NCBI GenBank assembly: GCA_021806765.1
Contig: JAJZQR010000161.1
Location: 1-11,906 of the forward strand
DNA length: 11,906 nt
Source: Chloroflexota bacterium
GTDB taxonomy: Bacteria; Chloroflexota; UBA6077
Reading direction: 5' to 3'
The position numbers and the translations under genes are program-made. Positions 6,371-11,906 of the stretch are shown piece by piece. The notes below the pieces were generated by a model. The model was not told the DNA's origin. It saw only the letters and a program-made list of their open reading frames with translations, and did no database searches. The first letter of the stretch is position 1, and every line of letters starts with the position of its first letter.

Positions 6371-7424
6371 GGCCCCTCTGTGCACCAGCCGGCAGGTCAC
6401 CCTGGAGATCCTGTCGCCCCTCCACGTGGGGTCCGGCTCGGGTCCGCTGCTGGCCGACTACGACTTCGCTCTGGAAGACCGTTTGGTGTGGGTGATGGAC
6501 CAGGGCAAGCTGCTGGAGCAGTACGACGACGAGGAGCTACGACACGGCGTACCCGAGGTCCGGCTCTCCCAGCGGCTCGGACCCGGCCGCTACCACTCCT
6601 GCGCCGCCTACTCCCTGCCGGTCCAGGGCGCGGTAGGCAACGAGATCCTCCCCTGCGTCAAGAGTGTGGAGGGCTATCCCTACCTGCCGGGTAGCTCCGT
6701 CAAGGGGGCGATGCGAAGCGTGGTCGGTTGGGCAGCCTCCAGAGAGAGCGGGTTAGCGCCCAGCCCTGCCGAACTAGGGTCTAGTCCCAAGTACGCGGGT
6801 GCCCAGTGGGAGCGGAGGATCTTCGGCCGGTCTCCCAACTACGACCTGATGCGCGCCCTGCTGCTGCAGGACACGTCCCCGGCTCCGCTGGAGCAGTTGG
6901 AGCTGGCCCTGGTGTCCATCTACTCACTAAGGGGAGGCGAACTGCTGTCCAAGGGGCCGGGCTACCGATTCTCGGTGGAGGCGCTGAAGCCGGGGACCCG
7001 CCTAGACTGCCGCCTGAGCCTGGATCGGTACGTCCTCGGCCATCCTCATCTCGGGCTGACGGAGAGGGCCGGGTGGCTGGAAGGGCTGGCCTCCATCGCC
7101 CGCGAGCGGGCAAGAGAGTTGATCGCGGGAGAGAAGGAGTTCTACGCCGCCTGCCACCTTCGTCCACTCCAGCAGTTCTACGACCGATTGGAAGATAGAG
7201 CCGCCGGGCTGAAGGAGAACCAGTTCCTGCTGCAGATGGCCTGGGGAACGGGTTGGAGTGCCAAGACCCTGGGAAGGACGCTATCCGGGGCAGGGACCTT
7301 CGGGGAGGTACGGGACCGCTACCGGCTGGGCCGGCCGGGCGCGCCCTTCCCTAAGAGCCGGCGGCTGGTGGAGCGAGGAGGCGTTGCCACCGAGCCGATG
7401 GGCTGGGTGGAGGTGACGCTGTGA
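6363..7424 (+). CDS. csm5: Csm5, RAMP subunit capping the complex head
   Basis: Csm5 (353 aa) caps the crRNA 3' side of the Csm backbone and is known to take part in crRNA maturation with host nucleases. Seen: the N-terminal RAMP strand ILSPLHVGSGSG (16-27), the motif YLPGSSVKGAMRSVV (107-121) and the C-terminal FPKSRRLV...PMGWVEV pattern typical of Csm5. Its ATG lies inside the end of csm4, and its stop overlaps the start of the next gene (GTGA at 7421-7424). No catalytic residues are known for the family. The call is firm from motif and gene order. Confidence 0.93.
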   Translation: MAEAPLCTSRQVTLEILSPLHVGSGSGPLLADYDFALEDRLVWVMDQGKLLEQYDDEELRHGVPEVRLSQRLGPGRYHSCAAYSLPVQGAVGNEILPCVKSVEGYPYLPGSSVKGAMRSVVGWAASRESGLAPSPAELGSSPKYAGAQWERRIFGRSPNYDLMRALLLQDTSPAPLEQLELALVSIYSLRGGELLSKGPGYRFSVEALKPGTRLDCRLSLDRYVLGHPHLGLTERAGWLEGLASIARERARELIAGEKEFYAACHLRPLQQFYDRLEDRAAGLKENQFLLQMAWGTGWSAKTLGRTLSGAGTFGEVRDRYRLGRPGAPFPKSRRLVERGGVATEPMGWVEVTL

Positions 7425-8845
7425 CCGTGCTGTTGCTGGCCAACGTGGGCCTTCGGGACCTGTTGTACAGAGGTGACCTCATCGACCCCGCGCGAATTCG
7501 GGGAGAGGCGCTGCTTCGCGACTTCAGTTCGGTGGCCGGCGAGATCACCCTCCCAGTGCTGATGCCCCTCGTCCAATACGTTCTGGATCGACACCAGAAG
7601 GTCCAGGTCACCCTCTTCGCGACAGACCAACCGATGGGAACCCCGGCAGCCGAACGGGATCGAGACACCCTCTACCTGGCGGAGATAGCCAAGAGGGTGC
7701 TGGATAGCCGCTTCTCGCCAAGGGACTGCCAGGCTTCCGCAAGGAAGATCCGTGAATCTAACCCGCACCTGTACGACGACATGCTCACCTTCTTTCGCGA
7801 GCGACTCCCGTCGGAGGAGGCTGGCGTCAGGGAGATGGAGGGATGCTACGTAGGTATGGTCGGGGGGACTCCGGCGGCAAACACCGGCCTCATGCTGGCG
7901 GCCATAGAGAGATTTGGGGATCGCTGCCGTACCCTCTACCTGCCGAAGGGGGAGCAGCGGCCGATCCAGATGGACATCGGAAGTCAGATCCAGAGCAACC
8001 TGACCAAACGCGTGGCGGCCGAATGGCTGAGATCCTGCGCCTTTGTAGAGGCCCTGCCCCTCCTGAAGGAGATGGATGCCCCAAGATGGGTGACCGGGGT
8101 GGTGCAGTACGCGGCCGCCAGGTACCACTTCGATTTCGACCTGGCCTCCGCGGCCTTGGAGGATATGGCCATCCCGGCCACCGCCGGTAACCGGGATGCC
8201 AGGGAGCGCTGCCGCCGATTGGGCGAAGACCTGTCGGCCCTGCGGAAGAACGAACTACCGGCCCTGATACGGGAACTGCACTACAACGCCCAAACGGCCC
8301 ATCGTCGGGGAGAATACGCGGCCTTTCTGGGGCTGGTGTTCCGGTTCCACGAAGCAGTGCTCCGATACATCGTCGAGGAAGCATACCCGGGCCTCTCCAC
8401 AGACGTGAAGCGGAAGGCCGACAAGGAGCGATTCCGGAAAGAGCTGACGAAATGGTCGGGTCTGGTCGACTATCTGGCCAGTCAGGAGGTGGACGGACAA
8501 CCCCTCGACTATCGCGAGCCAACCGTCAGGGTGCTGGAGGCCATGGTGCGGTACCTGTGGGAGCGCGGACAGATACCGGTTGAGCAGGACAGACGGGGGC
8601 AGTTCCAGAGCGCCTACGACCGGCTGACCCGGTTGAGAAGGCTTAGCCAGCTGCGCAACAACAGCGCGATCGCCCACGGTTTCGAGGGGGTGTCCGAGAA
8701 GCGGATCCTCGATGAATATGACAGGGGCGGCGGGGCTGGGCATCCCCTGGAGGACATGGCCACGGCCCTGGAGGCGCTGGGGATCCCCCTGGGAGGAGAC
8801 CCCTTCGAGAAAGCAGCTAGATTGGCGCTGGAGGGGCTGAAGTAG
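7421..8845 (+). CDS. csm6: Csm6-like CARF-HEPN ribonuclease
   Basis: This is an accessory RNase (474 aa), expected to be switched on by cyclic oligoadenylate made by Cas10 and to degrade RNA non-specifically. Seen: an N-terminal Rossmann-like strand VLLLANVGLRDLLYRG; a CARF ligand-site motif GMVGGTPAANTG (145-156, with G148-G149-T-P); and a helical C-terminal half with the HEPN motif R412-NNSAIA-H419, an R-x6-H arrangement with the usual N after R and G after H. The start is a GTG with GGAGG 7 bases upstream (7409-7413), and it overlaps the csm5 stop. Whether it binds cA4 or cA6 cannot be told from the sequence. It could equally be filed as Csx1-like, but its place after csm5 in a III-A operon favours Csm6. 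It is not part of the Csm complex itself. Confidence 0.9.
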   Translation: MTVLLLANVGLRDLLYRGDLIDPARIRGEALLRDFSSVAGEITLPVLMPLVQYVLDRHQKVQVTLFATDQPMGTPAAERDRDTLYLAEIAKRVLDSRFSPRDCQASARKIRESNPHLYDDMLTFFRERLPSEEAGVREMEGCYVGMVGGTPAANTGLMLAAIERFGDRCRTLYLPKGEQRPIQMDIGSQIQSNLTKRVAAEWLRSCAFVEALPLLKEMDAPRWVTGVVQYAAARYHFDFDLASAALEDMAIPATAGNRDARERCRRLGEDLSALRKNELPALIRELHYNAQTAHRRGEYAAFLGLVFRFHEAVLRYIVEEAYPGLSTDVKRKADKERFRKELTKWSGLVDYLASQEVDGQPLDYREPTVRVLEAMVRYLWERGQIPVEQDRRGQFQSAYDRLTRLRRLSQLRNNSAIAHGFEGVSEKRILDEYDRGGGAGHPLEDMATALEALGIPLGGDPFEKAARLALEGLK

Positions 8846-9822
8846 TGGGCCCCGAATCGCAGCACCCCGCGCTCCAGTTCGCCTCCTACCGCTTCCTGCT
8901 GAAACCGCTGGAGCCGATCTACCTGCCCCCCAACGCGGGCAGCACCCTGCGCGGCGCCTTCGGCGCCGCCTTCAAGCGCACGGCCTGCTTCCAGAGAAGC
9001 CGTCCTCCCGACAGTTGCGACGGCTGCTCGGTAGCCCACCAGTGTCCCTACGGCTACATCTTCGAGACCCGACTTCCCCCCGACTCGGAGGTACTGCGCT
9101 CCCAAAGGGAGATACCCCACCCCTTCGTCCTGGAGCCTCCCCTGACGCCACCTCCGGTGTACGGGCCGGGCTCCACCCTGGAGTTTCGGGCCATCCTGGT
9201 GGGCCGGGCCATCGCCTACCTGCCCTACTTCGTCCTGTCCTTCGTCCAGCTGGGCAGCGTCGGCGTCGGCAGGGGACGGGGCCGATTCGAGGTAGAGGAG
9301 GTGCGAGCCGAGCACCCCATCACCGGTCGCTTGGAATTGATCTACCAGGAGGGCTCGCTGCGCCCCTGCTCCGCCGACCTGACGGCCACTTACACCGACC
9401 TCCTGCGGATCTGCAGCACGGTCGATCCTCGGCGCCTGACGGTGCGCTTCCTCACGCCCACCCGACTGGTGTCCGAACAGAAACTCGTGACCAACCCCTC
9501 CTTCGCGGTGTTGGTCCGTTCCGCCCTACGGCGGCTATCCTCCCTCAGCTACTTCCATGGCGGCCACCGATGGGAAGCCGACTATCAGGGGATGGTAGAG
9601 ACTGCCGAGCAGGTGGAAACGGTCGACTCCGATCTGCGATGGGTCGACTGGGAACGCTACTCCAGCCGGCAGGACGCCCGCATGAAGCTGGGGGGCGTAG
9701 TTGGGTCATCAACCTACCAGGGACCTATCGCTCCTTTCTTGCCGCTCCTGCTGGCTGCCGGCACCGTGCACCTGGGCAAAGCCTGCACCTTCGGCAACGG
9801 TCGGATGCAGGTTACCTGGTAA
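8845..9822 (+). CDS. cas6: Cas6 family pre-crRNA processing endoribonuclease
   Basis: This RAMP protein (325 aa) is expected to cut the precursor CRISPR RNA inside each repeat, leaving the 8-base 5' handle. Seen: a first RAMP half with STLRGAFGAAFKR (33-45); a Cys cluster C58-x2-C61-x5-C67 with PYGYIFE, characteristic of the long Cas6 form with a Cys motif; a middle section GVGRGRGRFEVEEV; then RYSSRQ (271-276), a LGGVVGSSTYQG segment, and a C-terminal glycine-rich loop HLGKACTFGNGRMQV. The start is a GTG that shares its first base with the csm6 TAG stop (8843-8845); GGAGGGG at 8830-8836 serves it. It is the last gene of the operon. The substrate would be the repeat at 1295-1331. The catalytic residue cannot be assigned by eye. 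Confidence 0.92.
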   Translation: MGPESQHPALQFASYRFLLKPLEPIYLPPNAGSTLRGAFGAAFKRTACFQRSRPPDSCDGCSVAHQCPYGYIFETRLPPDSEVLRSQREIPHPFVLEPPLTPPPVYGPGSTLEFRAILVGRAIAYLPYFVLSFVQLGSVGVGRGRGRFEVEEVRAEHPITGRLELIYQEGSLRPCSADLTATYTDLLRICSTVDPRRLTVRFLTPTRLVSEQKLVTNPSFAVLVRSALRRLSSLSYFHGGHRWEADYQGMVETAEQVETVDSDLRWVDWERYSSRQDARMKLGGVVGSSTYQGPIAPFLPLLLAAGTVHLGKACTFGNGRMQVTW

Positions 9823-9837
9823 GGCAGCCTCTGCCTT
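9821..9837 (+). terminator. Hairpin at the end of the cas operon, possible terminator
   Basis: AAGGCAG at 9821-9827 and CTGCCTT at 9831-9837 form a perfect 7-base stem with a CCT loop, starting within the cas6 stop codon. There is no T run after it, so it is not a classical intrinsic terminator. It may stabilise the 3' end of the message or be chance. Confidence 0.25.
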
Positions 9838-9888
9838 CCACCGTACCCTCAATCTGGGCCACCATGCCGCCGAAACCGGCCGAACTGG

Positions 9889-9917
9889 TTACCATAACCG
9901 TCAGGATGTGCTATGCT
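9889..9917 (+). promoter_or_regulatory. Candidate promoter of the histidine kinase gene
   Basis: TTACCA at 9889-9894 and TATGCT at 9912-9917 have a 17-base spacing. A TG one base before the -10 (9909-9910) makes it an extended -10. It lies in the 175-base gap after cas6, so the kinase is probably transcribed separately from the cas operon. Confidence 0.45.
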
Positions 9918-9929
9918 ACCCAGTAGCAT
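9913..9929. promoter_or_regulatory. Perfect inverted repeat over the -10, possible operator
   Basis: ATGCTAC (9913-9919) and GTAGCAT (9923-9929) are exact reverse complements around CCA. The left arm overlaps the proposed -10 box of the kinase promoter, where a bound repressor would block transcription. No regulator is known. Confidence 0.35.
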
Positions 9930-9997
9930 CAGCAACTCTCGGGATCCATTGCCGATCTTCAACCTCCATCCCATTCTCTAACAGGTAAGCAGCGGCA

Positions 9998-11906
9998 ATG
10001 CTCTACGGGCTCTCACAGCCGAGACCCCTCTGGCCGGTCATCCTCATGGCGGCCATTGTGGCCGCCCTTGCCCTGCTGTCCCTTTCGACCCTGTCCATCT
10101 CTCCGGTCCTTGGAGTACAGGCAAACCCCCTGGAGGATGGTTCGCAGAGGCTCACCTGGGTCATGCCCGGTGGTTACGGCTACGAGGCCGGCCTCCGCTC
10201 CGGCGACGTCGTCCGGCTGCTCCCCCAACCGGCCGGTTCGACCGCCTGGGGAGCTGTCCAGATGATGGAGGGTAGTCGAGCAGGCCAGGTGGTGCCCTTG
10301 ATCAGGCGTTGGCCCGCCATCGCCGACCTCGTGCTGTTCGTCCTGGGATTGGAGTTCCTGCTGGCCGGCCTGATCGTCTACCGGCGAGCCTCGGACAGGC
10401 CAGCAGCCCACCGCTTCGCCGTTCTGGCCGGGGCCTGCGCCGCCACCTTCGTGGCCTTCCCCGCCATCGGCAACGGGCACCCCTGGGCCCTGGCCCTGGA
10501 GTGGTTCGGCTCCAAGATAGGGATGGCGGCCTTCGCCCTCTTCTTCCTGAACACCCCCGTGCGGCGATGGAGGCGGCTCCGCCCCTTCCTGCTCTGGGCG
10601 CCCGCTCCCATCCTGCTCTTCTACTGCTACACCGTCCTGGCTCGTCCCGACCTGTACGCCCTGTTCAAGCCGATCGGTTACAGCTACATGGCCTTTGGCC
10701 TGGTGGTCAGCCTCGCCGCCATGGTGTGGCCCTTCGTGACAGGAGGAACACGAGAACAGCGACGGATGTGGCCGGTCCTGCTGGGCGCCGGCACGGGGGC
10801 AACCCTCTACCTGCTGGCCGGCGTGCTGCCCTACCTCCTCTTCCGCCGGTACCTCGTGCCGGCGGAGGTGGCCATCACCGGCCTCACCCTTCTCCCCCTC
10901 GGTTTCCTGTGGGCGCTGCTGCGATACCCCATCATGGGAGTGTCCCTCGGGTCCTGGTCGGTGGTGAAGACCGTCTTCGAGAGCATCACCGACCCCATTT
11001 TCGTGGTGGGCAGGGACGGATGGCTGATCGACGCCAGCCGGTCGGGGCTGGCGCTGCTGGGAATCGACAGGGTCAGGGAGGCGAGAGAGCCCTTCGAGGA
11101 GATGATGGCCCGGCCAAAGGCTACTAGCTCCGACGACGGGGCTCCCGGTGGATTCCTGGCGGTACGGGTGCTGTCCGGAGAGTTGGTCCGTGACGAGGAG
11201 AGAACCCTTCGCGGTCCCGGGGGTCGCCCTCTCCACGTCAGCATCGTGGGGACACCCCTCTTCGACGAAAGGGGCGAGGTGGAGATGGCAGTGCTGGTGT
11301 GTCGCGACATCACCGAGCGGAAACGAAGGGAAGAGGAACGGCAGGAGTTAGACCGGCAAAAGGACGAATTCCTGGCGAGCATATCCCACGACCTGAAGAC
11401 CCCCCTCACCGCGATCAAGTCCTCCATCGGGATCGTCCTGGCCAACGAGCCACCCAACACGTCGGAGCCCCTTCACCGGATGCTGGTCAACGTGGACGTG
11501 GCGGCCGACAGGATGGCCGCCATGGTCGAAGACCTGCTGGAGATGGCGCGGGTCCAATCAGGACGGGTTCAACTGAAGGTGGAGTGCTGCCCCCTGCGAG
11601 AGTTGGCGATACGCGCGGCGGCGGCTATCGAGCCGCTGGCCGCAAGCCGCCGGCAGGCCATCGAACTGGATCTCCCTTCGGAACCTGTTCCGGCACTGGT
11701 CGACAGCAGGCGGCTGGAGCGGGCCCTCACGAACCTGCTGAGCAACGCTCACCGATATGGGCGTCAGGGAGGGGCTATCCGCCTCACCCTTCGGCAGCGG
11801 TCGGGCGAGGCGGTCTTTTCGGTAGCCGACGACGGGCCGGGGATACCGAAGGAGGAGCAGCAGAGAATTTTCGAGCGGTTCTACCGGCTGGAGACTGGGG
11901 GAAACG
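9998..11906 (+). CDS. Membrane sensor histidine kinase with PDZ-like and PAS regions (3' end missing)
   Basis: This is a sensor kinase that would autophosphorylate a His and pass the phosphate to a response regulator (636 codons seen, no stop before the window end). Seen in order: a membrane segment at about 11-31; an extracytoplasmic stretch with GYGYEAGLRSGDVVRLL (60-75), like the GL.GD core of PDZ domains; about seven further hydrophobic segments between 107 and 308; a PAS-like region (about 325-440) beginning TVFESITDPIFVVGRDG and ending CRDITERK; a HisKA domain with SHDLKTPLTAIKSS and the phosphoacceptor H464; then HATPase_c with the N box NLLSNA (579-584) and G1 box DDGPGIP (611-617). 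The G2 box and the end of the ATPase lie beyond the window. The start ATG is a reasonable choice, but its ribosome site is weak (AGG at 9983-9985). No response regulator is in view. The ligand is unknown, and a link to CRISPR is not indicated. Confidence 0.9.
   Translation, partial: MLYGLSQPRPLWPVILMAAIVAALALLSLSTLSISPVLGVQANPLEDGSQRLTWVMPGGYGYEAGLRSGDVVRLLPQPAGSTAWGAVQMMEGSRAGQVVPLIRRWPAIADLVLFVLGLEFLLAGLIVYRRASDRPAAHRFAVLAGACAATFVAFPAIGNGHPWALALEWFGSKIGMAAFALFFLNTPVRRWRRLRPFLLWAPAPILLFYCYTVLARPDLYALFKPIGYSYMAFGLVVSLAAMVWPFVTGGTREQRRMWPVLLGAGTGATLYLLAGVLPYLLFRRYLVPAEVAITGLTLLPLGFLWALLRYPIMGVSLGSWSVVKTVFESITDPIFVVGRDGWLIDASRSGLALLGIDRVREAREPFEEMMARPKATSSDDGAPGGFLAVRVLSGELVRDEERTLRGPGGRPLHVSIVGTPLFDERGEVEMAVLVCRDITERKRREEERQELDRQKDEFLASISHDLKTPLTAIKSSIGIVLANEPPNTSEPLHRMLVNVDVAADRMAAMVEDLLEMARVQSGRVQLKVECCPLRELAIRAAAAIEPLAASRRQAIELDLPSEPVPALVDSRRLERALTNLLSNAHRYGRQGGAIRLTLRQRSGEAVFSVADDGPGIPKEEQQRIFERFYRLETGGN

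Noticed and set aside
10013..11236. A 407-codon minus-strand frame opposite the histidine kinase
   Set aside because: The opposite strand carries clear membrane, PAS, HisKA and HATPase motifs; the antisense product is Gly/Gln/Arg-rich with none.
9998..11906. The histidine kinase as an ancillary part of the type III system
   Set aside because: It has a separate promoter region and a 175-base gap after cas6, with no CARF or other oligoadenylate-binding motif, so adjacency is the only argument.

Overview
The window holds the end of a CRISPR array and a complete type III-A (Csm) CRISPR-Cas effector operon from a GC-rich bacterium. It is flanked on the left by part of a phage head-morphogenesis gene and on the right by a truncated sensor histidine kinase. 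The repeat style, the GC-rich coding and the precursor-crRNA-processing RAMP type of Cas6 would fit a Chloroflexota-like or similar thermophile-related bacterium, but that is a weak taxonomic inference.

Left part (1-1294): one long minus-strand frame, open at both edges of this segment, encodes an SPP1 gp7 / Mu gpF (MuF)-like protein. The bases here are visibly less GC-rich than the cas operon. The frame is cut at its 5' side exactly where a CRISPR repeat begins.

CRISPR end (1295-1386): a 37-base repeat reading on the + strand ends in GACTGAAAC and has an internal CCCC/GGGG hairpin. It is followed by a 38-base spacer and a degenerate terminal repeat 75 bases downstream. The phage sequence occupies the place of the preceding spacer. 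The simplest reading is that the spacer at about 1257-1294 is identical to a protospacer in the phage MuF gene, and that the contig crosses from array to phage at that point, probably as a metagenome assembly chimera. If so, the window shows a spacer and its target together, and the crRNA is antisense to the MuF message, as type III RNA targeting requires.

cas operon (promoter 1411-1439, genes 1546-9822): cas10/csm1, csm2, csm3, csm4, csm5, a CARF-HEPN csm6-like RNase and cas6 all lie on the + strand. Junctions overlap or are separated by only a few bases, so one transcript is expected. Cas6 would cut the precursor crRNA. Csm1-5 would form the RNA-guided interference complex: Csm3 cuts target RNA, the Cas10 HD domain cuts ssDNA, and the Cas10 GGDD palm makes cyclic oligoadenylate. 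Csm6 would be the oligoadenylate-activated RNase. The HD, GGDD, Csm3 Asp and HEPN motifs are all intact. No cas1, cas2 or recognisable ring nuclease is present.

Right part (9823-11906): 175 bases with small hairpins and a candidate promoter, then a multi-spanning membrane histidine kinase with a PDZ-like segment, PAS, HisKA and the start of HATPase_c, cut by the window end. It is probably not part of the CRISPR system.
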